Positions 48,401 to 56,158 of a stretch of DNA of 64,000 nt are shown here, in pieces (the first letter of the stretch is position 1; each line of letters begins with the position of its first letter). The stretch comes from Numida meleagris. Lineage: Eukaryota; Chordata; Aves; Galliformes; Numididae. Both the position numbers and the translations under genes were made by a program. The notes under the pieces were generated by a model. The model did no database searches, was not told where the DNA came from, and worked only from the letters and a program-made list of their open reading frames with translations. The stretch lies in the NCBI RefSeq assembly GCF_002078875.1, contig NC_034413.1:61186453-61250452 (forward strand). Direction: 5' to 3'.

Positions 48401-51400
48401 TCAAAGCTTAGTGCGGAGTAGAAAGTCTGTTTAAAGTTGACAAAGTAAGAGTTCAGATAGGTTGGGAAAACAGCCCAACAACAGCAACAAAAAGCCACCA
48501 ATGTGTTGAGAAATAGGTATCAGGCATTGTTAGGAGTCATTGTTAGGAGTGAGGCAAGCTCTGGTTGACGTGATGCTTAAATGAAAACCTCCCGACCTTT
48601 ACTAAATCAAAGGACAAATCCCTCTCAATTATTAATACCTTGCGTCTTGGAAATACGATTATGCTGTGTGTCAGGACATGTCATAAAATGAGCTTTGGTT
48701 CCAGATATTTCAATTAGAAGGACCTCCAGTTCTCTGCTGGTAGAACAAAAGCGAATTAACCTTTCAGTAACATCTCCAGACACCTTTCTCAGATCTGCCT
48801 GTGGTTTCAGTAACTTGTGTAGCTGCACAAATTGTGTTGGTTTAAGCAGTATATCCATTTTCAGCTCTTATCTACGCAATTACTGCCTGTGGCCTGCCTT
48901 TGCTTGATGGACCAAGTTTTAATTCTGGTTAATCACCTGGAACTCTTGAAGTGGAAACATGCTTTGATTTGCTCCGCAATCTACAAGCTCCTGGCTTTGC
49001 TTTGATAGCTGTGCACTCTTCTGCTTTCTCGTGCTTAGAATTGCAGTCATTTGAACAGCAATAGCGGAGGGCATCATCTACCCCTGTCATTTAGTCGGTG
49101 ATTATTTCAAGCAGAGACGGGGAATCTAAAAGCCATTCCATGCTCTGCACTTTGCTCGCTGAGCCCTCTGAGGCCCTGATGCTTTTGCAGCAGCGTGAAT
49201 GATGTCAGCCCCTCGCAGCCGGGCTCCGTCACGCAGGGCTGGGGACCCAGAGAGTCACTTAACCTCTTCCTGACTCCATTTAACCTTGGGTGTAATGACG
49301 GAGGGGGATAATTGCATCTGTCTCTCTTGGGGCAATTTGATGCGTAATTAATTGATCCGGGTAAACGGGTTAACACATTTGAGATCACCCATTGAGAAGT
49401 ACTAAAGGAAGCCGAGGGCCAGTGGGGGAGCAGAGCCCTTCCTGCAAAGAGCAGAGCACAGACGGCACATGTGGTGTGGTCTCACATCACTGGGATTGCA
49501 GGCGTCCTGCTAGGAGCTGGTCAGTGCTTTGCTCTGAAAATACTGACAGTTGGAAGTTTTCATATTTGATGAAGAGACAGTCTTCAACGTGAAAATGTTT
49601 GTGTGTTGAAACTGTCGTTGAAAAATCTCATGTAAAATATATGCACCCAGCTTTATGACTTACCACATTTTATTATGTGCAAGTTACTGAAAGCATGCAT
49701 GTAGCGCTGGTGAGGTTACACATTGTATGTTAACAGTGGGCAAGAAGGGTAGGGTCATGCTGAAGTCAGGGTGCCTGATGTGTTCTGGCAAAGCCGCAGT
49801 GGGATGCTCTGGTTGGGGTCAGCAGGGTCCACTGTCCTTGCCTCGCGTGCGAGGACTACAAAAGCCAATTGCTTCCAGCAGTTGCAGTTCGTGTGACAGC
49901 ATCTTTTGTAGAAAAGCATTCCTTTTCAAATTCAGAATCAGTTAGTGACGAGGAACACAAATTAAATTGTTTCTTGTCTGAATTTGACCTGCTTCAGCTT
50001 CCAGTGAGCTCTGGAGGGTACTGAACTGCTGCCACCAAGCTTGAGTGGCTTGTGAAAGTGAAAACTAGACTGGCTTCCTGATTTCTGTCACATCTTCGTC
50101 TTTGGACTCTGGTTACTGACATGCTTGCGCTTGTTGACTCAATTTACCATGAAAAATACCTCACCATCTTGTTGGTTTTCCTGAGGGTCTTCTGAACCCT
50201 CGCCAGTTTGAATACGTTCTTGAGTGGTGGACCCAGGACTGCAAACAGCGCTTTGGAGGTGCCAGCATAGAGGCCCTCTCTGCACCTACATAATATTTTC
50301 ATTTTTCATTCAGTGAAGTTGCTTCTGACAACTCCATCATTTTCTTTCAAAGCTATTGCTGGTATTGTTTGGATTTCTTCTGCTTCTAATACGTTTAAAG
50401 CCCCTTATATACTTAAAAAATCATTATTACCTCTGCCGACTGTAGATACTGCTTTGATGTCCATTTGCTTCCTTTATCTATTTTATACAAATTGTTAGCT
50501 TTTGATTTATATTCATTAAAAACAGCTTCACCTTTCTTCTATGTGCTATGCTAATACAGCTTCTACTCTTCTAAGGAAACTGAATTAACCTTGTACTGTT
50601 CAGCTGTAGAGAGGTTATGTTATATCACCGGGCTTTGTAGTTTCAAATTAAACAAAGCATGAAGTAACTTAAAGGACTATTTCATATTTAAGCAAGTAGA
50701 AACCTGCATCTTACACAAACGGAACTTGATTCCTTTAGGCAATTCTGAACATTTCACACAACTTTATTTTAAATTTAATAAGATGACTATTGTCCAACAA
50801 GGTGCATCTGCAATCACGCGCCACTCAGGAGGCATCTTCATAATTGTTACCTGGTCCTAATACCTGTGTATATTGGAGCTTTAAGAATCTCTCAGTTTTT
50901 CTTTCAACTTTGTCATTGCTAAGCAATTCACTTGGACAAAAAGAGAAACCCTGCCTGATGAAAAATCCTCCATTTGAATCTAATAATGATACGTCAGTTA
51001 TTCACTTGATTGCTTTGAAACTTTACATCCCATCTACATCCCATAGGACCATGCAATTATGGGGCATGTTACAGTTGTGCATACAGGATATTATTTCTGT
51101 GGTTTTATTGAATTTACCATCACAACGTATGCTTGATTACTCTTATTTCTGGGGCAGTGTGCACTTTTTTTTTAATATCAGTTTCGCTTGTTTCTTACCT
51201 TAGCTGACAAATCATATTGTCTTTCCCCAGTCTGCTTTTTATTAAAAAAAAAAAAAAAGTAGTTGGCAGGGTATCAGGAGCACTTAGTAAATTCTTCTAT
51301 TTCCCATGCAATATTTTAGTTTTACGTCATATATACAAATTTTTTGTGGCATCGTGTTGGAAACTGCATCCAGCTCCAATCTATTCTTTATTTCTTCAGA

Positions 51401-54400
51401 GTCCTCAAACCTGCATTTCCATGAGGATGAATCTTGCTTGTGTTGGCCTTTTCAACGCTTTTGCGGCCTCAAACCAAGCCCAGATCACTCATTCCTTTCT
51501 TCAAAGACACCCCAGCTATGCTGTACCACTGAGTTTACCACGTTGGTAAACTCAGTCCACACAAAATAAGCTTGGTGTTTTCTATCACTTTACCTCCCAC
51601 TCCTTTAAATGCTTCACACTAATCAGAGAAGATTTAACTTGACTCTTTCTCTATCCCCTTGGTGATCATAAAACCTGTTTGCCTCCTTGCTTTCCCTCAT
51701 CTCCTGCCCATCAGCCGTTCCTCTTGAATTTTTACCCACAGAAACTGTATTTTCCATCGACTGGATCTGTTGAGAAGCTGGTTTTCAAGGTCAGCTATGT
51801 ACCTGTGCCCCCTGTGACTGTACTGCAATGCATCTTCCCAGCACAAACCAATTTACAGCATGAATAATGAAATTAAAAAAAAAGAAAACTTAAGGCTTTT
51901 AGTGTTGTAGTGCAAAGACAAGGAAATCTTAGGGCCTGTCTGTTGCAGGTGTTCTCATATGAATCTGTGGGCCAGTGGTTTAAGCAAGCAGACTTGGTCT
52001 CCTGGCAGGCTACCATGGTCAGGCACTATGGGTACTTCCATGTTGCACGGAAGAGCCTCTGGAGTGCAAGATTTTGAGCACAGAGACTTGAGAAGATCTG
52101 AGCAGAGCCGTATTAAGGTTGTATCATTCACAGGCCAGGAACACAGAACAGCCCTAACACATGTTGCTGTGTGTGCATTAGATTTTGAGCTTTCTTGTTT
52201 TCCTGCCAGATGATGCAAGTGTGTCTGTATTAGGAAATGAAGTTAGCTCACTGTTTTCAGAAGTGGTTATAGAGGTTTTGAGCGCCAGTGCTGGGATCCT
52301 GTGGAAAGTCTGGGTTTTCCCAGAGCAGATTTCTTACAGATTTCTCGAATCACACAGGAAATTACTGCTCAGTTCATGTTTGCTGTTAATCCTGTTAAGA
52401 TCAAATTTGATAATGACGTAGGAACAAAGACAGAAAATGGGTAAAGCAAAGAGCTGCACCTGTGTTAGAGGTCTCTGCCCCAGATGTGCTACTTCCAATG
52501 ATGCTCAATTGAAAATCCACCTCCTGGCCTTGTAGGAAGCATGTGCTTCTACCATAGTCCCCAGATAGATCAACTAAAATGAAATGAATCTCCCTACCTG
52601 CAGTCCACAGCAACTTAATGTCTTTTAAATACTGCTGAGAAGGATGTAGGACGTTTTAATTCTTGACACCTTACTCATACCTTCAGATGCCACCAGTTTA
52701 TTTTCCTTTAGTGACAACCCATCTGGAAAATCCTTTCCAAGGAGTCCACGTGCTTTCCTGTTCCCCATGTACAGCGCTCAGTACATTTCCTTTCTTTTCA
52801 CTTTCAAATCTGGAAGGTAGTGTTAACACTTAAAAATAAATGTGTGATAGTGGGTGTGAAGAGGGAATGGGGAGAACAAGTTTTCTGTCTGTCAAAATGA
52901 AGACATCAACCTCTGCTTTTATTTTTTCTGGCATGTGCGCCTTAAATAGAATGGCTGGGTTGGGTGACTTCCAAGTGTTTGCTGCATTTGGCAATCCTTC
53001 TAAATTGTAGCAGATGAAGTTCTGCTATTCCATATGATATGTTCCTTCCCCCCTTTTTTTGGTGACTCTGTGGAGCTCCTTGGGAATTCAGCACAGCGTT
53101 CACATCTGTTCCGTGGATGGATGTCCAAGGCTAACAAAATGCCTACTGGACTCGGAGTTATCTCCGCCAAAAGCCATATGGTTGTGTTTTAGTTTTGCAG
53201 GCACAGTGCAGTAAAGAAAGGATGCTGGGCCAAGAGAGAAGGGAGGAGAGACATAGAGCTTGAAGGTAGGCTTCTTGTCAGTTGGTATTAGAATGGGAGG
53301 ATGAGTAGCTCACAGAAAAACAGGAATTAAACATTGTGAGTACAAATTACTTTATCAGGTGTTTTGAATTACATGACCAGTCATTTACCCAACAGGCTGT
53401 CTGCAGAAATGGTGGAGTCACCATCCCTGGAGGCGCTCAAGAGCTGTGGAGATGTGGCACTGAGGGACATGGTCAGTGGGCATGGTGGGGATGGGTCAGT
53501 GGTTGAACTAGGTGATCTTCATGGTCTTTTCCAACCTTCATGATTCTGTGATCTTCTTTATGTGCTGCTGTTGATCATAGTCTCACAGCATGTTTATTCT
53601 TGCCTACTATTTCCAAAATATTATAACAATGTGGATAATTGGATGCTCCCTTTTGGCCTTACAAACGCGCATCTGCTGACGCTTCTCTGAACCATCAGCA
53701 CCTGATCTCCCATTCGGGTTGTTCTGGTCTCTCTTGGAGAGCTCTGACCTGCTGCAACTTGAGAGGGAGCTTAAAGCAAGTCCTTACAAAATGCCCCATC
53801 CTCTCCAGGTCCAGCAAATGCAAGGTGGGACCTGTGTTGCTGATGTATCATAAAGCTGTGGGAGGGAAATAAAACGGTGTGAAGTCTTGCGGGTCTCTTG
53901 AGATGTTTTCTATTGAGGATTTGAAAGTTGATGTTTGGTGAAACTTAAATTACAAGCTCTAGATGATGAGCAGAAGTAGGTACCTGAAAAGTTTCAGAGT
54001 CTTGGAGCCATTATGTTTAGGTGTAGCAGTTGGGCACCATGCTTTCCAATAAACGGCGGTGTATGAACACGTAGGCTAGAGCAAGCATTCCAGTTTTAGG
54101 GCTGTCTGATTTTTGTTGTTGTTTTCTTTCTTGAAATTGCTTTTAGATGATGTTGCCAGTTCTGAGTTGTTTCTTGTAGAGCAGTGTCAGCAGGCTAACC
54201 GTGGCTTTCACCCCACAGTACAGGACATAAGCAAAGATGTGTCAGGAGACAGGCTTGACCTGAAGGCTTTTCAGTATCAGGCAGGTAGAACAGGCAAACA
54301 GTGAGAGAGAAGATGGGTCGCTGATGTGGCCTTTTGGGATGGGAGCAGTGCTGGCAGCCTGGAGTACGAGCTTCCTCCTCCTCCTTTTCTTTCTTGACCA

Positions 54401-56158
54401 ATTTCTCTCTGACAGCTGCTGAACTGCTCAACAGAGTTAATATTTTGCAGGCTGTGGAGGACAGGCTCCAGCTGAAATACAGCCGCCGTCAGGATAGGCT
54501 GCCATTATGCTGCATAGAGTTTGAGGCCAGTAAGGTGGGTTTGGAGGAGCTGCTCGGTTTCCCAGGAAATGTCCCTTTGACTTCTTGGTGCTATTAGTTA
54601 CTGCATAGGCTCTCAGTGGCATTTATACATGGTCTCATTGCAGTGCTTTTGAAATCCCATTCTAAAGAAAAAACAAAATTCAAAGCAGTGCGTGTAAGTA
54701 AAGAAATTGTATTTTGGTCGACAGCAGAGGGTTATGCAGCTTTTCCTTTGTGAGAAGGGATGTTCAGAGTTCATGCATAGATATTGTTTCTTCTCACTCC
54801 AAAGAGCAAGTGCAGTCTGAGGCTTTGAGCCTAAGAGGGTGTTTGTTCAGTTCTGAATTAAAATTAGTGCAGCCACTTCTTTACCAGTGTTTTACAAAGA
54901 TGAACAGTAGCATAAGCTATAATTGGAGCTTGTGAGCAACTCATCTGTTCTTACCCAGAAATAATACCAGGATGAACTCTTGCATCTTCATAGAGTTATG
55001 TGGGCTTGATGGAAGTGCATCCGTTCCTTTTTTTTCCTGCATCTGAGCAGAAGAAGTATCCTGAGAGTTTGCTTGGGATCTGCTTGGGAGGGAGGTTTCA
55101 GAGATGTGGGCACTTTGTATTTCAAAGTCTTCCTTAGTATTGATATTTTGAAAGCAGTTTAGATTAATCAAACAATAAGCCTCGCATTTGAGGTAAGAGC
55201 ACTCAAATCTGAACGCTGAATCAAGAGAGCAGTTCCTGTTTCACTTTTGTGTTTTCTTTTGAAATGTTCGAATACATTTACTGTACATTTAAGGAAAGGA
55301 CAAAGTGGCCCTTTGTTTCATCACTGTGTGGTACCAGTAGGTGCCAGGCAGGCTCCCCCACAAAGCTTTAGGGTTCTTGCATGCAGTCTGTAAAACTTTT
55401 CTGGGGTTTCCCATTTTGTGTAAGTGGGAGGAGAGGCAGGAAGGCCAGCAGCAGTCATCCTAACCTGGGGCTGAACTCCTCCCCATACGTGAGGATGTGT
55501 TGCCTGCTGGACTTGCTCTTCCCGTCACTTGTGATTCCAGTGCCTTGGCTCTAGCGCAGGCAATTCCCAAACACATCCAAATGCTCCTCATGGTTTTTAA
55601 AACAGAGTTCTTATTCCAACAACTTCCTTTCTAAATTCCAGCCTCCTCCTGTTCACCACAGAACTATCTTTATTCCTGTCTCCAAATGCTGTTGTATCTG
55701 TGGCAACAGCAGTTACAGCCTATGTGGTAATACCCCTGAGGAAGCACAGAGCACAGAAATGGTTTGTCTGTTTGTGGCTAGTGATCGTTCAGTGCTCTTA
55801 AGTGACTGGCTATGGGGACTGGCCCCTGGTCCCTAAATGGGGACTTAAATGTAAGTATATGCTTATATTGCTTGCAGGATTTTAAACACATGCTTGAGTT
55901 CATGCAGCTGGGACACATGGTCTGCAGATGCCTAGTCCTGCTCTACTCCTCCCACAGCTGGAGAACTCTCGTCTAGAATTATTTTCAATACAATTATTCT
56001 CCCAGTTCACCTACATGTCTTGACTTTGTTGTAGTATCTTACTTACAACTAACGTTTGTGTTGTTCTTTTCTACCCATGTCAAACAGGGTGCCCTCACTG
56101 TAAAAATGCCATTCCACATTTTACAACTGCTGCCGATGTCTTTAAAGAAGATCGAAAG
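410..56158 (+). CDS. PDIA5: PDIA5 (protein disulfide isomerase A5), internal part of the gene, 12 exons
   Basis: Joining the twelve exons gives 363 complete codons with no stop. The product has three thioredoxin-type active sites, each preceded by Trp: CGVC at residues 96-99, CGHC at 219-222 and CPHC at 341-344 (residue 1 is the first whole codon here). Proline-rich linkers separate the modules. Gly-Tyr/Phe-Pro-Thr motifs supply the cis-proline of modules one and two. A PDI with three CxxC modules after a non-catalytic N-terminal domain, with these linkers, is PDIA5/PDIR. The family acts in the ER lumen, forming and rearranging disulfides, and has been linked to ATF6 activation in ER stress. 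From memory of the human protein (519 residues), this part covers roughly residues 86-448. The signal peptide and the KEEL-type retention tail are outside the window. The coordinates span the first to last exon; introns are listed separately. Confidence 0.96.
494..1240 (+). other. PDIA5: PDIA5 intron, 747 bp
   Basis: It begins GTGAGT and ends TTGTTCAACAG. It breaks a Lys codon after its second base. No repeat family, RNA gene or plausible coding segment was seen. Confidence 0.85.
1241..1286 (+). CDS. PDIA5: PDIA5 window exon 2 (46 bp)
   Basis: This small exon completes the split Lys and adds 15 codons, [15 protein letters not shown]. It ends on a codon boundary before GTAAAT. The [10 protein letters not shown] run is very close to the same segment of mammalian PDIA5 as I remember it. 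It corresponds to the last beta-strand turn and the start of the final helix of the non-catalytic domain. It is too short to appear as an ORF of its own and was found by reading the frame across the junctions. Confidence 0.94.
1287..7478 (+). other. PDIA5: PDIA5 intron, 6.2 kb, with one CR1 fragment
   Basis: It runs from GTAAAT to TTTCCTACAG between whole codons (phase 0). The only interspersed repeat I recognise is the antisense CR1 remnant at about 6141-6430. The segment near 4798-4970 is GC-richer than its surroundings but matches nothing I know. The short open frames on both strands resemble no protein family. Confidence 0.8.
6141..6430 (-). mobile_element. CR1 LINE 3' fragment, antisense to PDIA5
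   Basis: The segment starts with ATCATAGAAT followed by a degenerate form of the CR1 3' end (TTGGAAAG, then ATCATCGAGTCCAACTCCTGG), read from the minus strand. On the minus strand, about 6413-6222, it encodes a decayed version of the CR1 ORF2 C-terminus: [25 protein letters not shown]. CR1 is the dominant non-LTR retrotransposon of birds, and 5' truncation to a few hundred bases is typical. This copy is dead: the reverse transcriptase and endonuclease are absent. The end at 6430 is approximate. Confidence 0.85.
7479..7571 (+). CDS. PDIA5: PDIA5 window exon 3: linker into the first catalytic module
   Basis: It has 31 codons, phase 0 at both ends, flanked by TCCTACAG and GTATGT. It encodes [19 protein letters not shown], then Ile-Val-His-Val-Asp-Ser-Glu-Lys. 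The order Leu-Lys-Asp-Pro, acidic Trp-Glu-Glu, then a Val-x-His strand is repeated in the two later linkers (exons 8 and 11), so this is the first of three homologous inter-domain linkers. It joins the non-catalytic domain to the first thioredoxin module. Skipping this exon would keep the frame but remove the linker and the first strand of the module. Confidence 0.96.
7572..8791 (+). other. PDIA5: PDIA5 intron, 1.2 kb
   Basis: It starts GTATGT and ends TTCACTAG with an unusually weak pyrimidine tract before the acceptor. No repeat family was recognised. A 66-codon open frame at 8498-8698 ends beside an AATAAA but resembles no known protein. Confidence 0.8.
8792..8852 (+). CDS. PDIA5: PDIA5 window exon 4: first catalytic module up to its active-site Trp
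   Basis: It has 61 bp: 20 codons ([20 protein letters not shown]) plus the T of the active-site Trp codon. The donor is GTAAGT. The Leu-Leu-Met-Met-Phe-Tyr-Ala-Pro segment is the central beta-strand that leads to the WCxxC motif in thioredoxin folds. The intron falls inside the Trp codon (T|GG), exactly where introns also fall in the second and third modules. Confidence 0.97.
9990..10107. other. CpG-dense patch inside an intron
   Basis: I count 13 CpG dinucleotides in about 118 bp, while the flanking intron sequence is AT-rich and nearly CpG-free. The patch is too short for a standard CpG island and has no recognisable start codon context, TATA box or known repeat. A 128-codon minus-strand open frame crosses it (10365-9979) but resembles no protein. 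It may be a remnant of a GC-rich repeat, a small regulatory element, or chance. Confidence 0.45.
10665..10689. repeat. Short tandem duplication
   Basis: The 12-base unit AGCTTTGTTGGA occurs twice, one base apart, probably a replication-slippage duplication in the intron. No function is implied. Confidence 0.6.
11259..11283 (+). other. Potential G-quadruplex motif
   Basis: Five GGG tracts are separated by loops CA, T, TTT and AGCA, which satisfies the usual G3 with 1-7 base loops rule with one tract to spare. It lies on the sense strand, so it would also be present in the PDIA5 pre-mRNA. The surrounding 200 bases are G-rich. Confidence 0.6.
12606..12673 (+). CDS. PDIA5: PDIA5 window exon 5: first active site CGVC
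   Basis: It has 68 bp. The first two bases (GG) complete the Trp codon, followed by [22 protein letters not shown], ending on a codon boundary before GTAAGT. This is the redox active site and the helix after it, including the Met-Pro kink usual in this fold. The first site of mammalian PDIA5 is CSMC as I recall, so both inner residues differ here. The inner residues tune the redox potential and cysteine pKa, so the site remains catalytically plausible. The exon is 3 bp shorter than its counterparts in modules two and three (71 bp each). Confidence 0.97.
12674..16927 (+). other. PDIA5: PDIA5 intron, 4.25 kb
   Basis: Phase 0. I recognised no interspersed repeat, RNA gene or protein-like frame. 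A G-rich run at about 16130-16157 has four G tracts, but the first loop is nine bases, so it fails the strict quadruplex rule. The acceptor is a strong T-rich tract ending TTTTTTCAG. Confidence 0.8.
16928..17019 (+). CDS. PDIA5: PDIA5 window exon 6: core of the first catalytic module
   Basis: It has 92 bp: 30 codons beginning Val-Leu-Ala-Gly-Met-Asn-Val-Tyr and ending [10 protein letters not shown], plus the first two bases of a Glu codon. Gly-Tyr-Pro-Thr carries the cis-proline that faces the CxxC in every thioredoxin fold. The donor GA|GTCAGT is weaker than the others in the gene. Together with the next exon it equals in length the single exon that encodes the same region in module two (92 + 72 = 164). 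Confidence 0.96.
17020..17122 (+). other. PDIA5: PDIA5 short intron, 103 bp
   Basis: This is by far the shortest intron in the window. It starts GTCAGT, ends TTGCTTTAATAG, and splits a Glu codon as GA|G. If retained it would add a stop (TAA at 17117-17119, in the reading frame of exon 6). The second catalytic module has no intron at this position. Confidence 0.93.
17123..17194 (+). CDS. PDIA5: PDIA5 window exon 7: end of the first catalytic module
   Basis: It has 72 bp. It completes the split Glu, then encodes [23 protein letters not shown] and the first two bases of Asn (AA|GTAAGG). This is the last beta-hairpin and C-terminal helix of the thioredoxin fold. The Trp-Leu-Lys-Asn-Pro exit into a proline-rich linker recurs at the end of module two, and the split after AA of the Asn codon is identical there. 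Confidence 0.96.
17195..22030 (+). other. PDIA5: PDIA5 intron, 4.8 kb, with a pyrimidine-rich tract
   Basis: It splits an Asn codon as AA|C. No CR1 copy was recognised. From about 19790 to 20960 the + strand is clearly richer in C and T than its flanks. Nothing in this tract resembles a known repeat or protein on either strand. The intron ends TTTGTCTTGTAG. Confidence 0.75.
22031..22167 (+). CDS. PDIA5: PDIA5 window exon 8: second linker and start of the second catalytic module
   Basis: It has 137 bp: one base completing Asn, 45 codons, and the T of the active-site Trp. It opens with the proline-rich linker [17 protein letters not shown], continues with the [10 protein letters not shown] strand and helix, and ends Val-Leu-Val-Met-Phe-His-Ala-Pro. 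The donor is T|GTGAGT. It is the direct counterpart of exon 11, with the same phases at both ends and a similar length (137 against 131 bp). Confidence 0.97.
22450..22491. repeat. Imperfect triple tandem repeat
   Basis: Three successive copies of a TATCCCTA-plus-T-run unit (about 14-16 bases each) lie head to tail, the last ending in TTTTCAG. This looks like slippage in a pyrimidine-rich stretch. It also happens to form an acceptor-like sequence, but no coding segment follows. Confidence 0.5.
24705..25276 (-). mobile_element. CR1 LINE 3' part, antisense to PDIA5, interrupted by an assembly gap
   Basis: The left part (24705-24844) begins ATCATAGAATTAGCTAGG, then TTGGAAAAGACCTACAAGATC, the CR1 3' end read from the minus strand. 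The right part (24991-25276) encodes on the minus strand the well-conserved C-terminal part of the CR1 ORF2 protein: [34 protein letters not shown]. The frame is open for about 88 codons up to the gap, so this copy is younger or better preserved than the others here. It lacks the endonuclease and most of the reverse transcriptase. That both parts belong to one insertion is an inference. Confidence 0.92.
24845..24990. other. Assembly gap, 146 N
   Basis: This is a run of unknown bases inside the CR1 copy, where short-read or older assemblies often fail. Any frame drawn across it is not real sequence. Confidence 1.
25276..25317. repeat. AAT-type microsatellite beside the CR1 copy
   Basis: Two runs of AAT/TAA repeats, each ending in ATCTGT, lie next to each other directly after the CR1 segment. 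It looks like a trinucleotide repeat that has itself been duplicated. It is likely to vary in length between individuals. Confidence 0.8.
26101..26124. repeat. T run followed by (GTT)6 microsatellite
   Basis: Six T are followed by six perfect GTT units. This is a simple repeat within the 15.5-kb intron with no link to a gene feature. Confidence 0.9.
31382..31395. repeat. Poly-T run (14)
   Basis: A homopolymer in the intron. It is not followed by an AG acceptor and no retroposon was recognised next to it. Confidence 0.8.
33421..33503 (+). mobile_element. CR1 LINE 3' tip, sense orientation
   Basis: It carries the CR1 3' end in sense: GGTGATGGGCTGATGG, then GGACTAGAACATCC, GGTCTTTTCCAGCCTT and the terminal GTGATTCTA repeat. 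Only about 80 bp of the 3' untranslated end remain. No coding part is visible. Confidence 0.85.
33647..33674. repeat. Short direct repeat in a T-rich stretch
   Basis: GACTTTTTTTCTT occurs twice, two bases apart. It is probably a slippage duplication. Confidence 0.55.
35648..35751 (+). mobile_element. CR1 LINE 3' tip, sense orientation, diverged
   Basis: It contains GGCAGGGGAGTTGGACTAG, ATGGCCTTTGAATGTCCCTT, CCAACTCAGACAG and a terminal GTGATTCTA, the ordered landmarks of a CR1 3' end. The 5' boundary is approximate. The copy is more diverged than the one at 24705. Confidence 0.8.
37680..37750 (+). CDS. PDIA5: PDIA5 window exon 9: second active site CGHC
   Basis: It has 71 bp: GG completing Trp, then [23 protein letters not shown], ending on a codon boundary before GTAAGC. 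CGHC is the classical PDI active site, favouring efficient oxidation and isomerisation. The following Lys-Lys-Met-Lys-Pro helix is typical of the family. It matches exon 12 in length and in both phases. Confidence 0.98.
37751..38803 (+). other. PDIA5: PDIA5 intron, 1.05 kb
   Basis: Phase 0, from GTAAGC to TCCTGTTGTAG. No repeat family, RNA gene or plausible protein was recognised. Confidence 0.85.
38804..38967 (+). CDS. PDIA5: PDIA5 window exon 10: core and end of the second catalytic module
   Basis: It has 164 bp: 54 codons plus the AA of an Asn codon, donor GTAAGT. It runs [13 protein letters not shown], then [11 protein letters not shown] with the cis-proline, and ends Ile-Ile-Asp-Trp-Leu-Gln-Asn. 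Compared with the human protein as I recall it, one extra residue sits in the Asp-Gly-Glu-Glu-Lys turn. The exon equals in length the sum of exons 6 and 7, which encode the same region of the first module. Confidence 0.98.
38968..41385 (+). other. PDIA5: PDIA5 intron, 2.4 kb
   Basis: It splits the Asn codon as AA|T, the same position as the intron between exons 7 and 8. It ends ACTTTTCTTTTCTAG, a strong acceptor. I recognised no interspersed repeat or coding segment. Confidence 0.85.
41386..41516 (+). CDS. PDIA5: PDIA5 window exon 11: third linker and start of the third catalytic module
   Basis: It has 131 bp: one base completing Asn, 43 codons, and the T of the third active-site Trp; donor GTGAGT. 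The linker [14 protein letters not shown] is even richer in proline than exon 8's. It is followed by Val-Ile-His-Leu-Ala-Gly-Glu-Asp-Phe and a basic run of four Lys before His-Thr-Leu-Val-Met-Phe-Tyr-Ala-Pro. The last 13 bases across the donor (GCACCATGTGAGT) are identical to those at the exon 8 donor. Confidence 0.98.
45641..45655. repeat. (CAA)5 microsatellite
   Basis: Five perfect CAA units in the intron. A simple repeat with no further context. Confidence 0.85.
48525..48550. repeat. Perfect 13-bp tandem duplication
   Basis: CATTGTTAGGAGT occurs twice directly head to tail. It looks like a recent duplication, since the two copies are identical. Confidence 0.8.
51244..51258. repeat. Poly-A run (15)
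   Basis: A homopolymer after TTTTTATT. It lies within the unassigned pyrimidine-rich tract. No target-site duplication was evident by eye. Confidence 0.8.
51528..51556. repeat. Perfect inverted repeat with 13-bp arms and 3-base loop
   Basis: ACTGAGTTTACCA is followed by CGT and then TGGTAAACTCAGT, its exact reverse complement. Transcribed as part of the PDIA5 intron it would fold into a short stem-loop. The stem is too short for a microRNA precursor. It could be a recent palindromic mutation or the end-to-end junction of a small inverted element. Confidence 0.85.
53394..53552 (+). mobile_element. CR1 LINE 3' end, sense orientation
   Basis: It reads GGTGGAGTCACCATCCCTGG, then GGTGATCTTCATGGTCTTTT, CCAACCTTCATGATTCTGTG, the CR1 3' end in sense. 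It covers the same part of the element as the copy at 62731-62879, and the two are clearly alignable. It is 5' truncated and non-coding. Confidence 0.9.
56088..56158 (+). CDS. PDIA5: PDIA5 window exon 12: third active site CPHC
   Basis: It has 71 bp: GG completing Trp, then [23 protein letters not shown], phase 0 before GTAATT. A Pro as first inner residue is the known mark of the third PDIA5 site and makes it more reducing than CGHC in general. The residue after Cys-Lys is Asn where I recall Lys in the human protein. This is the last exon I can place. The continuation of this module, with its cis-proline and the retention signal, was not found before the window ends. Confidence 0.98.

Larger units (their letters stand above)
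41517..56087 (+). other. PDIA5: PDIA5 intron, 14.6 kb
   Basis: It splits the Trp codon of the third active site (T|GG). It contains a sense CR1 fragment at 53394-53552, a CAA microsatellite, a tandem duplication at 48525-48550, a perfect hairpin at 51528-51556 and a pyrimidine-rich, AT-rich tract from about 50280 to 51860. I found no protein-like frame. The acceptor is GTCAAACAG, preceded by a T-rich tract about 20 bases upstream. Confidence 0.8.
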
